From positions 1,932,978 through 1,996,977 of the forward strand of contig NZ_CP029829.1 in the NCBI RefSeq assembly GCF_003233655.1: 64,000 bases of DNA, in the 5' to 3' direction. Shown here one piece after another: positions 1-7,661 of the stretch (the first letter of the stretch is position 1; every line of letters starts with the position of its first letter). Both the position numbers and the translations under genes were made by a program. The stretch comes from Azospirillum ramasamyi (lineage in GTDB: Bacteria > Pseudomonadota > Alphaproteobacteria > Azospirillales > Azospirillaceae). A model generated the notes under the pieces. That model saw only the letters and a list, made by a program, of their open reading frames with translations. It ran no database searches and was not told the origin of the DNA.

Positions 1-2
1 GG

Positions 3-206
3 CCCAAGCTGAGCGGGCCGGGGCAGCCGCAAGCCGACTTCCTGATCCAGGGGCCGGGCAGCCATGGGGTGGAGGGGCTGGTCAACCTGTTCGGCATCGA
101 ATCGCCGGGCCTGACTTCCTGCCTCGCCATCGCCGACGCGGTGGCGGCGGAGTTCGGCGAGGTTCCCGAGATCATTGGAGGTGGTTGGGGCTCAAAGGGT
201 TCTTGA
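3..206 (+). CDS. FAD-dependent oxidoreductase, C-terminal end (partial)
   Basis: The window opens inside this gene; 67 codons before the TGA at 204-206 are visible. They read [19 protein letters not shown], then a [14 protein letters not shown] segment and a helix [13 protein letters not shown]. This is the usual C-terminal end of the DAO-type FAD oxidoreductases related to L-2-hydroxyglutarate oxidase (LhgO), where the 'GIESPGLT' loop closes over the flavin. The substrate cannot be set from the tail alone. The stop codon overlaps the -35 element of the probable heat-shock promoter of the next gene. Confidence 0.75.
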   Translation, partial: PKLSGPGQPQADFLIQGPGSHGVEGLVNLFGIESPGLTSCLAIADAVAAEFGEVPEIIGGGWGSKGS

Positions 207-228
207 CCGGGACCTGGGCTCTCCCAAT
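202..228 (+). promoter_or_regulatory. Candidate RpoH (sigma-32) promoter of hsp20
   Basis: CTTGAC at 202-207, a 15-base spacer, and CCCAAT at 223-228 followed by CTATAG. This fits the proteobacterial heat-shock sigma pattern (CTTGAA, 13-17 bases, CCCCAT-T). It lies about 100 bases before the hsp20 start, on the same strand, as expected for a small heat-shock gene. Assignment is by pattern only. Confidence 0.5.
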
Positions 229-331
229 CTATAGGCTTGATGGCGCCGGCATTCGCTGGGCCACCGATCCGCCGGGCGCCGGAAACGGGCCCATGTTCCG
301 CAACTCGCTCCTGTCGTGAGGAGGATGCGTC

Positions 332-808
332 GTGACGACTCGCCTTTCGCTCTTCAACAGCCCGCTGCTTCTCGGCTTCGATCAGTTCGAGCGGACGCTC
401 GACCGCATCGCCAAGAATTCGGCCGAAGGCTATCCCCCCTACAACATCGAGCAGATCGGCGACGACGGCCTGCGGATCACCCTTGCCGTGGCCGGCTTCA
501 CCTCCGACGACCTGTCTGTCCAGATCGAGGACAACCAGCTCGTCATCCGCGGCCGCCAGTCCGACGACAAGTCGCGCGTCTACCTGCATCGCGGCATCGC
601 CGCCCGGCAGTTCCAGCGCAGCTTCGTCCTGGCCGAAGGGATCGAGGTGGTGGGTTGCTCGCTCGACAACGGGCTGCTCAACATCGACCTGACCCGGCCG
701 ATGCCGGAACCGAAGGTCCGCACCATCAAGATCGAGCAGCCAAAGAAATCCGCCGGCGCTGCCATGCCGCGCACCATCGACGTGTCCGCCGACGGCAACG
801 GCGACTGA
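332..808 (+). CDS. Hsp20 family small heat-shock protein
   Basis: A 158-residue alpha-crystallin-type chaperone that holds unfolding proteins in the cytoplasm. The short N-terminal arm is of the IbpA type (LFNSPLLLGFDQFERTLDRI, including a Pro-Leu-Leu-Leu-Gly-Phe-Asp core). The crystallin domain runs from about residue 36 (YPPYNIEQ) to 130. It includes 'IRGRQSDD', an arm with 'YLHRGIAARQFQRSFVLAEGI' split between strands, and the closing 'LDNGLLNIDL', the family's G-x-L signature. A C-terminal extension follows. The start is a GTG preceded by GAGGAG. The next gene is a DUF1150 protein, a pairing usual in alphaproteobacteria, and a sigma-32-like promoter lies upstream. Confidence 0.92.
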   Translation: MTTRLSLFNSPLLLGFDQFERTLDRIAKNSAEGYPPYNIEQIGDDGLRITLAVAGFTSDDLSVQIEDNQLVIRGRQSDDKSRVYLHRGIAARQFQRSFVLAEGIEVVGCSLDNGLLNIDLTRPMPEPKVRTIKIEQPKKSAGAAMPRTIDVSADGNGD

Positions 809-899
809 TCCGGCCGCCTCTCCTGATCCGCCCATCCGCCTTCCCGACACTCTGCACGCGCGGCCGCCCATGACGGGGAGCCGCCGGGAGATCACGATC

Positions 900-1121
900 A
901 TGATGAACGATACGCACAGCCAGCTGCGCCAGCTGTCGACCCGGGATTTCGCCAGCTTCGGCCTGGGCGAAGTCGCCTATGTCCGCCCGGTGGAGCTCAA
1001 TGGCACCGCCGCCTTCGCGATCCACGCCGCCGACGGCACGCCGCTGAGCGTCGTCGGCGACCGCGAACTGGCCTTCGCCGCCATCGTGCAGAACGACATG
1101 GAGCCGGTCAGCGTCCACTGA
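900..1121 (+). CDS. DUF1150 family protein
   Basis: A 73-residue protein of unknown function. It is recognised by 'TRDFASFGLGEVAYVRPV' near the N-terminus and a compact basic-acidic strand region after it ('AIHAADGTPL', 'DRELAFAAIVQNDMEPV'). DUF1150 proteins are small, lack cysteines and typically sit directly behind hsp20 genes, as here (91 bases downstream, same strand, probably co-transcribed). The start chosen is the ATG at 900, which has GGGAG about ten bases upstream. An in-frame ATG at 870 would add ten residues without a convincing ribosome site. A role next to the small heat-shock chaperone is inferred from context only. Confidence 0.8.
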   Translation: MMNDTHSQLRQLSTRDFASFGLGEVAYVRPVELNGTAAFAIHAADGTPLSVVGDRELAFAAIVQNDMEPVSVH

Positions 1122-1168
1122 TTGCCCGCCCTCCCGCGCGCGCAGGCGATCCGGTCGGGCGCGCGCAG

Positions 1169-1238
1169 GCCGGACGTGCCGCGCCGGACCTGCCGCGCCG
1201 GACCTGCCGCGCCGGACCTGCCGCGCCGGACCTGCCGC
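1169..1238. repeat. Five tandem copies of a 14-bp repeat
   Basis: Unit GCCGGACCTGCCGC. Five head-to-tail copies start at 1169, 1183, 1197, 1211 and 1225. The first differs by one base (cgtg instead of cctg) and the last four are identical. The block lies between the DUF1150 gene and the next coding start. Identical neighbouring copies suggest recent slippage, so copy number may vary between strains. Confidence 0.9.
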
Positions 1239-1284
1239 ATCGTGGCGAATCTCGATCCTTGTCAGCCCTGCCTCCTGTTGTAAT

Positions 1285-2418
1285 GTGCGCTCTGCAATAC
1301 TCACGGGCGCAAAACGCAAGAAGGCATCGGGGGACGGTCGGTTGGACGGCGGGGCGAGCGATACGGCGGTGGACGCGAAGGCCGCGGCCGATACGGAAAA
1401 GCGGAAGGCGTGGGACGACGAGGCCCGCGATTCCCTGCACATCCTGCCCTTGTCGTCGATCCCGCTGGACACCCCCGGCCTGCAGCATGCCCGGCTGATC
1501 AAGAACGTCCGGCTGCAGACGGTGGTGGAGATGTTCCGCGACGCCCAGACCGGCAGCGGCCAGGTGACCGCCCGCCATCTGCCAGCCTATTTCGAATCCT
1601 ACAAGGACGAGATCGAACGCGATCTGGTGAAGCTGGAGAAGATCGGCGCCGCCTCCAGCTTCGACGTCTATTCCTCGCGCATCGAGCTGCGGCGGCTGAA
1701 CATCGACGTCAACAACGTCGAATCACTGACCCTGTCGGACCGCAAGAAGGCGGAACTGACCAACTACATGCGGGTCTTCACCCGGCCGCTGATGGAATAC
1801 GTCTACGGCACGGAGGAACTCCAGGTCGCGGACGTGACCGACATCATCCAGCTGTTCGCCAATCCCAACCGGGAGGAGGCGCTGCGCAATCTGCGCATGA
1901 TGGCCGACCGGCTGGACATCGGCCTGAACGAGATCCCGCAGTTCCTGGAGGAATACGGCGACATCTTCCTGTCGCTGGCCTATTTCCGCAAATGCCTGGA
2001 CGAGATCGTGCCGGAGGTGCAGCGCTTCGTCACCTGGATGGAGGAGATCCGCAGTTCCGCCGAGGTGAAGCGCGATCCGCGCCAGATGAGGCTGCTGGAC
2101 GAGATCGCCCGCGACCTGACCGACATCGCCACCTCCATCACCGGCCGGTTCGAGAGCTTCGACAACCGGTCCAAGGATTTCTGGAGCGACATCAACGCCG
2201 ACACCTTCCGCACCATCCGCGAGCTGATCTCGTCCCACCACGTCACCATCGGCGGCGTGCTGTGCGGTCTGGCGGTGAAGATGAACCTGTGGAAGCACCG
2301 CTTCGCCCGCGGCGGCGGCGGTCCGAACCGGCGCCTGGAGTTCGTGAAGTCGGAGATCCTGCCCGGCCTCTCCCATATCAAGGCGCTGGAACAGTCGGCG
2401 CGGACGGGGCACCTGTAG
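1285..2418 (+). CDS. Conserved-looking hypothetical protein, 377 residues
   Basis: I do not recognise the family. It is largely helical and soluble, with no signal peptide or membrane segment. Residues 1-50 are low-complexity and charged (Ala, Asp, Lys), so the true start may be later than the GTG used here. The body from about residue 55 is rich in long amphipathic helices ('LQTVVEMFRDA', 'RKKAELTNYMRVFTRPLMEYV', 'NLRMMADRLDIGLNEIPQFLEEYGDIFLSLAYF'). It carries no cysteine-metal or nucleotide-binding motif, apart from two cysteines near 250 and 335. It stands alone between the hsp20-DUF1150 pair and the chemotaxis locus. The body is clearly coding in sequence character. Confidence 0.7.
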   Translation: MRSAILTGAKRKKASGDGRLDGGASDTAVDAKAAADTEKRKAWDDEARDSLHILPLSSIPLDTPGLQHARLIKNVRLQTVVEMFRDAQTGSGQVTARHLPAYFESYKDEIERDLVKLEKIGAASSFDVYSSRIELRRLNIDVNNVESLTLSDRKKAELTNYMRVFTRPLMEYVYGTEELQVADVTDIIQLFANPNREEALRNLRMMADRLDIGLNEIPQFLEEYGDIFLSLAYFRKCLDEIVPEVQRFVTWMEEIRSSAEVKRDPRQMRLLDEIARDLTDIATSITGRFESFDNRSKDFWSDINADTFRTIRELISSHHVTIGGVLCGLAVKMNLWKHRFARGGGGPNRRLEFVKSEILPGLSHIKALEQSARTGHL

Positions 2419-2500
2419 GCGGTGGGGGGCATCGGATCGGACAAGGGCCTGGAGTTCGCGCCCTGGAGTTTCATGCCTTTGATATGAAACGCACGAAACT

Positions 2501-2704
2501 CTAATCTATCGAGAGAATTGTCGCCACCGCCCGGTTGTCCAGCAGGATCGTTGCGATCAGCGTGAGGATCGGCACCAGGAAAAGCAGCCCGATGACGCAG
2601 CGTACGATCAGATCGGTGCGGCGGGCGGAGCGGCAGAGCGGACACTCGTCGGGACCATGCCCGTAATCGGAGCCGCAATAGGGACAGGCAGTGGTGTCAA
2701 CCAT
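2501..2704 (-). CDS. Zinc-ribbon single-pass membrane miniprotein (A)
   Basis: A 67-residue protein. The N-terminal zinc ribbon is C8-x2-C11-x10-C22-x2-C25, followed by Arg-Ser-Ala-Arg-Arg and one hydrophobic helix (about residues 33-56, 'VIGLLFLVPILTLIATILL'). The arrangement suggests a cytoplasmic ribbon anchored in the inner membrane. A second protein with the same spacing, C-x2-C-x10-C-x2-C-R-S-x-R-R plus one helix, lies on the other side of the chemoreceptor gene at 5059-5247, same strand. It lies 130 bases downstream of the chemoreceptor stop. Function unknown. Confidence 0.75.
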   Translation of the reverse strand: MVDTTACPYCGSDYGHGPDECPLCRSARRTDLIVRCVIGLLFLVPILTLIATILLDNRAVATILSID

Positions 2705-2834
2705 GGCGATCGGGCTTTCGGAACGGGCCGGCGGCCGTGAATTGCTGCCGTCATTTTGAACCGACGAGACACCCGAACGTCATGAATTCACTGTCATCTT
2801 GCCGTCTTCGCCCAATTTGTGGCCGAACTGCCTC

Positions 2835-4871
2835 TCAGGCCGCCCTGTCCATCGGCACCATCCCGGCGACGACGCGGCGGAACTGACCGGCAAAGCGCTC
2901 ACGGCCGGCAGCGTCCAGGGCGAAGGTGACATGCAGGCGGCCACCATCACCGCCACCGCCGCTGCCGTCTGTCGCGCGCACCGTGGCGGGTACCGGCTCC
3001 ATCCCCGGCAACGCCACGCTCAGCGCCGTCCCCTGCCCCAGACCGGCCCAGCACTCCTGCGGCAGGCCGCTGAGCTGCGCGCCGCCCTCGGACGCATTGT
3101 CGACCGTAACCGGCACCTCGCGCCCGCCGATGGTCAGCCGGCCCGGCCGGTTCAGCGGAAAGCGCGGGGCGGCCCGGCGATTCACCTCCGGCGTGGCGGT
3201 GCGGATCGCCTCGATCAGGACGCGGCGCAGCTGGTCGATGCTGGACGCCACGCGGGTGGACAGGACGTTGACCTCGCTGGCGCGCTCGCCGGTGGCCGTC
3301 GCCTCCTGCGAGACGGCGGCGATGCGGGTCGCCACCTCCTGCGCCGCGTTGGAGGTCTGGGCGACGTTGCGGGCGATCTCGCCGGTTGCCGCCTCCTGCT
3401 CCTCGATGGCGGCGGCGACGGTGGCCGACACCGATTCCACCCCACGCACCCGGTCGGCGATGGCGCGCACCGCGCTGACGGCCTCGGCGGTGGTGGCTTG
3501 GATGGCCGCGATCTGGCTTTCGATCTCGTCGGTCGCCCGCGCGGTCTGGCCGGCCAGCTGCTTCACCTCGCTGGCGACCACCGCGAATCCCTTGCCGGCC
3601 TCCCCTGCCCGCGCCGCTTCGATGGTGGCGTTCAGCGCCAGCAGGTTGGTCTGGCCGGCGACGTCGTTGATGAGGTCGGTCACCTCCCCGATGCGGGTCA
3701 CGGCCTCGGCAAGGCGCTGGATGGTTTCCTCCGCCCGGGCCGAGGCGCCGACCGCCTCGCCGGTCATGGCGGTGGCGGTGCCGATCTGGGCCGCGATCTC
3801 CCGGATGGAGGCGCTGAGCTGCTCCGACGCCGCCGCGACGGTCTGGGCGTTCGACAGCGCCTGGGTCGCGGCGGCGGCGACATTCTGGCTGTTGTCGCTG
3901 ACCGCGCGGGCGGATTCGGCCATGCGGGTGGCGTTGCCGGCCATCTGGCCGGTCTGGCTGGCGACCACATCGACGGCATTGGACGCTTCCGTCTCCACCG
4001 TCTCGGCCATGCGCAGCAGGGCGGCCTGCTTTTCCCGCTCGGACCGTTCCCGCTCCTCCTCGCGCAGGCGGCGCAGCCGCTCGGCCTCCTCCGCATTCTC
4101 CTTGAAGACGCGCAGGGCCCCGGCCATCGCGCCGATCTCGTCGCCGCGGTCGGCGCCGGGGATGGCGACGCCGAGATCGCCTTGGGCCAGGCTGCGCATG
4201 GCGGCGGTCAGTTCGCCCACCGGCCGTACCACCCGGCGCCGGATGCCCAGCACGCCCAGCACCACCACCGCCAGCACCAGGGCGGATACGCCCCAGACCG
4301 CATTCATGAACAGGTTTTCACGTCCGGCGGCATAGACTTCCGTCTCATTGTTGTAGCGGGTGGTGTCCGCCACGATGCGGTCGACGACGGCGCGGTGGGC
4401 CGCATAGGCCTCGGCGATGACCGCGTAGGAGGCGCGGGCAACGGCCTCGTCCTTGCGGATCAGGGCCGGCAGGAACCTGGTTTCCACTTCGGTCCAGAAG
4501 CGCATGACCGGCACATGCGATGCCTTGGTCAACTGGTCGACGAGCGACGGTTCGAACTCTTCCTTCAACCAGAATTCATGCCGGTCGTCGTAATCCTTAC
4601 GCAGTTGGGCCAGACGCGCCCGCCGCTGCTCCGCCGAAGCCGGGTCGTTCATCGCCAGCGTGGCTTCCAGATAGGCCTCGATCACATATTCCGGCGGCGG
4701 CAGGATGTCGGCGATCAGATCCTTGCCCAGCACGATGCGGTGGTAGATCGGGCCGCCCACCTTCAGCTCGCGGATCGCCAGCGCACCCGTCAGGACGACT
4801 GCCAGGAACCCGAGCGTGACCACCACGCCGAACAGGTTGGTGAGCGCGGCAATCCTGAGATTCTTCAACAT
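2835..4871 (-). CDS. Methyl-accepting chemotaxis protein with C-terminal PilZ domain
   Basis: A 678-residue chemoreceptor. TM1 is at about residues 8-30. A periplasmic sensory domain of about 155 residues follows, then TM2 at about 187-208, a HAMP linker, and the cytoplasmic signalling coiled coil with its hairpin tip ([13 protein letters not shown] near residue 400). The C-terminus from about 563 is a PilZ domain with the c-di-GMP motifs R-x3-R (RAAPR) and N-x-S-x2-G (NASEGG). Azospirillum Tlp1 has the same architecture. The start is ATG 4871 because AGGGGG lies just upstream; the frame stays open to 4964. No che genes are adjacent, so it is an orphan receptor. Confidence 0.93.
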   Translation of the reverse strand: MLKNLRIAALTNLFGVVVTLGFLAVVLTGALAIRELKVGGPIYHRIVLGKDLIADILPPPEYVIEAYLEATLAMNDPASAEQRRARLAQLRKDYDDRHEFWLKEEFEPSLVDQLTKASHVPVMRFWTEVETRFLPALIRKDEAVARASYAVIAEAYAAHRAVVDRIVADTTRYNNETEVYAAGRENLFMNAVWGVSALVLAVVVLGVLGIRRRVVRPVGELTAAMRSLAQGDLGVAIPGADRGDEIGAMAGALRVFKENAEEAERLRRLREEERERSEREKQAALLRMAETVETEASNAVDVVASQTGQMAGNATRMAESARAVSDNSQNVAAAATQALSNAQTVAAASEQLSASIREIAAQIGTATAMTGEAVGASARAEETIQRLAEAVTRIGEVTDLINDVAGQTNLLALNATIEAARAGEAGKGFAVVASEVKQLAGQTARATDEIESQIAAIQATTAEAVSAVRAIADRVRGVESVSATVAAAIEEQEAATGEIARNVAQTSNAAQEVATRIAAVSQEATATGERASEVNVLSTRVASSIDQLRRVLIEAIRTATPEVNRRAAPRFPLNRPGRLTIGGREVPVTVDNASEGGAQLSGLPQECWAGLGQGTALSVALPGMEPVPATVRATDGSGGGGDGGRLHVTFALDAAGRERFAGQFRRVVAGMVPMDRAA

Positions 4872-5058
4872 GATGCGCCCCCTGCGCAAAGACGACGGCA
4901 GAGGGTTGCTTCTCAGATCGAAGGATAGGTGACAAGCGAAAAACCTGCTTGCTTGCCATGGCAAAGAGAAACGATGTTTCCTTAGGCGCTTTGCGCACGG
5001 AATGCGCAGTGCTTGCGCAAAGCTCGACCAAAGTACCGGAAACGAAACCTCGCCGAAG

Positions 5059-5247
5059 TCATGTAAGCACCAAAGTTCCGATCCAGCCGACCACGACGAG
5101 AATCACCAGCATCACCAGCAGGGTGACGATCACCGCATTGCTGCGTCGAATCGAACGGCAGCGCGGGCAGCTCTCTTCGCTGGCCGAATAGGCATGGTTG
5201 CAGCGGTCGCAGCGGACGGTCTTTTCGGTTCCGGTCTGGTCCGTCAT
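5059..5247 (-). CDS. Zinc-ribbon single-pass membrane miniprotein (B)
   Basis: A 62-residue protein with C13-x2-C16-x10-C27-x2-C30, then Arg-Ser-Ile-Arg-Arg and one very hydrophobic helix (about residues 39-60, '[19 protein letters not shown]'). Cysteine spacing and the basic Arg-Ser-x-Arg-Arg hinge match miniprotein A at 2501-2704, so the two are probably paralogues. It is upstream of the chemoreceptor on the same strand, with about 190 bases between its stop and the receptor start. Start ATG at 5247; no other in-frame start is close. Function unknown. Confidence 0.72.
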   Translation of the reverse strand: MTDQTGTEKTVRCDRCNHAYSASEESCPRCRSIRRSNAVIVTLLVMLVILVVVGWIGTLVLT

Positions 5248-5395
5248 CGGCGGGTTCCATGGTGTCGCAGCCTGTGAGGCCGCATGGATAGCACGGCCGA
5301 CGGGGCGCCGCAGCGGTGAACACATCCCCATGGGCGCCGTTATCGACGGGACGGAATGTCGCAGCGACGGGACGCGCCCCCTCAGTCCGTTGCCG

Positions 5396-6850
5396 TCAGT
5401 CCGCGGCGGAGGACTCCACCGGCGGCACGCGCAGTTCGGTCGCCTGCAGGCGGCGCGGGCTGTGGTCCAGGGGTTCCAGCAGCGGCATCTCCGATCCCTC
5501 CGGTGCGGCATGCAGGTCGCGGAACCGGCGCGCGCTGACCAGAACCCGCGATTCCAGCGTGCCGACCGCGCTGTTGTAGCAGCCGACCGCCTTGTCCAGC
5601 TGCCCGCCCAGCTTCTCCATATGGCCGCCCAGATCGGACAGGCGCTTGTACAGTTCCGCCCCCAGCGCGCTGATCTCGCGGGCATTGTCGGCCAGCCGCT
5701 CCTGCCGCCAGCCATAGGCGACGGCGCGCAGCAGCGCGATCAGCGTGGTCGGGGTGGCCAGGATGACGCGATGGTCGATGCCGGCCTCGATCAGCGCCGG
5801 ATCCTGCTCCAGCGCCGCGGAGAAGAAGTTCTCGCCGGGCAGGAACAGCACGACGAATTCCGGGCTGTCGTCGAACTGGTCCCAATAGCCCTTGGTGCCC
5901 AGCTGCTTCATATGCTCGCGCACATGGCGGGCATGGCGGACCATGCCGTCCCGCCGCGCCCCGTCCTCGGCCGCCTGGACGCCGTCCAGATAGCCTTCCA
6001 GCGGGGTCTTGGCATCGACAACGATGGTCTTGCCGCCGGGCAGCGTGACGATCAGGTCGGGGCGCAGCCGGCCGCCGTCGACCGACACCTGCTCCACGAA
6101 GTCGCAATGGTCGAGCATCCCCGCCATCTCGCAGACCCGGCGCAGCTGGATTTCGCCCCAGCGCCCGCGCGCCGCCGGGGTGCGCAGCGCCCGGACGAGG
6201 TTGCCGGTCTCCGCCCGCAGCTGGCTCTGGGTTTCCACCAGCGACAGCACCTGCTGCTTCAGCCCCTCATAGGCGCCGGCGCGGCTGCTTTCCAGGTCGC
6301 GGATCTGACGGTCCATGGCCTCCAGAGACTGGCGCACCGGATCGACGATGGCGGCGATGGCGGTCTGGCGCTTGTCCAGGTCGCCCTTCGCCTGCTCCTG
6401 GAAGCCGGCCAGCGTCTCCCGCGCCAGATCGAGGAAGCTGCGGTTGTTCTGGTGCAGCGCCTCCGCCGACAGGGCCTTGAAGCTGTCGGCCAGCGCCGAC
6501 TGGGCGCGCTCCAGCAGGGCCATCTTCTCCGCCGCCGCGGTGCGTTCGGCCTCCAGCCGCGTCGACAGCTGGGCATGGCGTTCGCGGGCGTCGGCGATCT
6601 CGCCATGCAGGCGGGCGATCTGGTGGTCGCGCGCCTCGATCTCCTCGCGCAGGTCGTCCTCGGTCCGTTCGGCGAGGTCGAGGCGGGTGGCGAACTCCGC
6701 ATGCAGGGCGGCAGCCGCGGCCTCCGCCCGGCCGGCGGCGGCGCGCAGCACCGCCCAGGCGATGGCGGCGCCCAGCAGCAGGCCCGCCGCCAGCCCGATC
6801 GCCAGCGACATCCCGTCCACCGCTATCCCGTTCACCACGAACTGCGTCAC
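5396..6850 (-). CDS. rmuC: DNA recombination protein RmuC
   Basis: RmuC limits rearrangements between inverted repeats and is thought to be nuclease-like. The protein has one N-terminal membrane helix (about residues 11-33), a long coiled coil to about residue 190, and the RmuC domain. Key blocks are 'RGRWGEIQLRRVCEMAGM', 'RPDLIVTLPGGKTIVVDAKTPL' and 'ATPTTLIALLRAVAYGWRQE'. The Asp-Ala-Lys of the second block is the conserved core. The start is uncertain: GTG 6850 gives a short lead into the helix, as in related proteins. GTG 6889 and ATG 6811 are also in frame. Length is normal at about 484 residues. Confidence 0.93.
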   Translation of the reverse strand: MTQFVVNGIAVDGMSLAIGLAAGLLLGAAIAWAVLRAAAGRAEAAAAALHAEFATRLDLAERTEDDLREEIEARDHQIARLHGEIADARERHAQLSTRLEAERTAAAEKMALLERAQSALADSFKALSAEALHQNNRSFLDLARETLAGFQEQAKGDLDKRQTAIAAIVDPVRQSLEAMDRQIRDLESSRAGAYEGLKQQVLSLVETQSQLRAETGNLVRALRTPAARGRWGEIQLRRVCEMAGMLDHCDFVEQVSVDGGRLRPDLIVTLPGGKTIVVDAKTPLEGYLDGVQAAEDGARRDGMVRHARHVREHMKQLGTKGYWDQFDDSPEFVVLFLPGENFFSAALEQDPALIEAGIDHRVILATPTTLIALLRAVAYGWRQERLADNAREISALGAELYKRLSDLGGHMEKLGGQLDKAVGCYNSAVGTLESRVLVSARRFRDLHAAPEGSEMPLLEPLDHSPRRLQATELRVPPVESSAAD

Positions 6851-7021
6851 CCCCGCACCCCCACCCTGCCCCACAGCCGAAACGGGCACAGCCTATCGGA
6901 ACGAAACACGAATTGGAACAGGGCGCGAACAGACAGGGTGCCGCAACCTTGCCCAGGGGCACGATCCAGCCCGCGCTTTCCCCGCTTGCCCAACCAGGGC
7001 CGCGGCGCCATATCGGAGGCC

Positions 7022-7651
7022 ATGCCAGACGACACGACTCCCGACAGCAGATCCCCCGATTGCGGCCCCGGCTGCGGCCCCGGCTGCGGCCCCGGCTGCG
7101 GCCCCGGCTGCGGTGGTCCCCGCGTCCGCGCCGTTCCGCCCGGCGAGGACCGCGAGCGGCTGATGTGCCCGGATTGCGGCTACATCGCCTACCAGAATCC
7201 GCTGATCGTCGTCGGTGCGGTGGCGACCTGGGAGGATGGCCGCATTCTGCTGTGCCGCCGCGCCATTGAACCGCGCAAGGGATTCTGGACCCTGCCCGCC
7301 GGCTTCATGGAGGAGCGCGAGAGCACCCGCGAGGGCGCGGCCCGCGAAGCCTGGGAGGAGGCGCGCGCGCGCATCGAAATCGACCATCTTCTGGCGATCT
7401 ACGACATTCCGCGCATCAGCCAGGTGCAGATGATCTTCCGCGCCCGCCTGCTGTCCCCGGACGTGGAACCCGGACCCGAAAGCCTGGAGGTCGGGCTGTT
7501 CGCCTGGGACGAGATCCCCTGGGGCGAACTTGCCTTTCCCACCGTCGTCTGGGCGCTGCGCGAGCACCGCGACAGGCTTGGCCGCAGCGACTGCGCCCCC
7601 GCGCTCAACCCCACCCCGGACGCGCTCGCCCGCTGGGACCGGATGCTGTGA
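7022..7651 (+). CDS. Nudix hydrolase with Cys-Gly-Pro-Gly repeat N-terminus
   Basis: A 209-residue Nudix protein of the zinc-ribbon-preceded group (likely NADH or ADP-ribose-type pyrophosphatase). The Nudix box is G-x5-E-x7-R-E-A-W-E-E-A-R, in which the usual last Gly is Arg, as in many members of this group. The second zinc knuckle is C-P-D-C-G. The first knuckle, normally C-x2-C-G-G, is replaced by about four tandem Cys-Gly-Pro-Gly units (residues 14-31), ending C-G-G-P. The flanking 'VPPGEDRERLMC' and 'YQNPLIVVGAVATWEDGRILLCRRA' regions, read separately, match the family. The start is the ATG at 7022. An upstream open frame in the same phase is only GC-rich read-through. Confidence 0.88.
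   Translation: MPDDTTPDSRSPDCGPGCGPGCGPGCGPGCGGPRVRAVPPGEDRERLMCPDCGYIAYQNPLIVVGAVATWEDGRILLCRRAIEPRKGFWTLPAGFMEERESTREGAAREAWEEARARIEIDHLLAIYDIPRISQVQMIFRARLLSPDVEPGPESLEVGLFAWDEIPWGELAFPTVVWALREHRDRLGRSDCAPALNPTPDALARWDRML
7061..7113. repeat. 12-bp in-frame tandem repeat (Cys-Gly-Pro-Gly codons)
   Basis: Unit TGCGGCCCCGGC, four perfect copies from 7061 to 7108 plus a partial fifth. It encodes Cys-Gly-Pro-Gly repeats within the Nudix protein. Because the unit is 12 bp, changes in copy number would keep the frame. Confidence 0.92.
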
Positions 7652-7661
7652 GGAGCGTTGT

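Noticed and set aside
1169-1238. CRISPR array
   Set aside because: The 14-bp units abut with no spacers and no cas genes are present; it is a simple tandem repeat.
2799-4928. A 709-codon plus-strand frame antisense to the chemoreceptor
   Set aside because: It mirrors the chemoreceptor's codon phase and encodes Gly/His/Asp/Arg-rich nonsense. The minus-strand product has clear domains.
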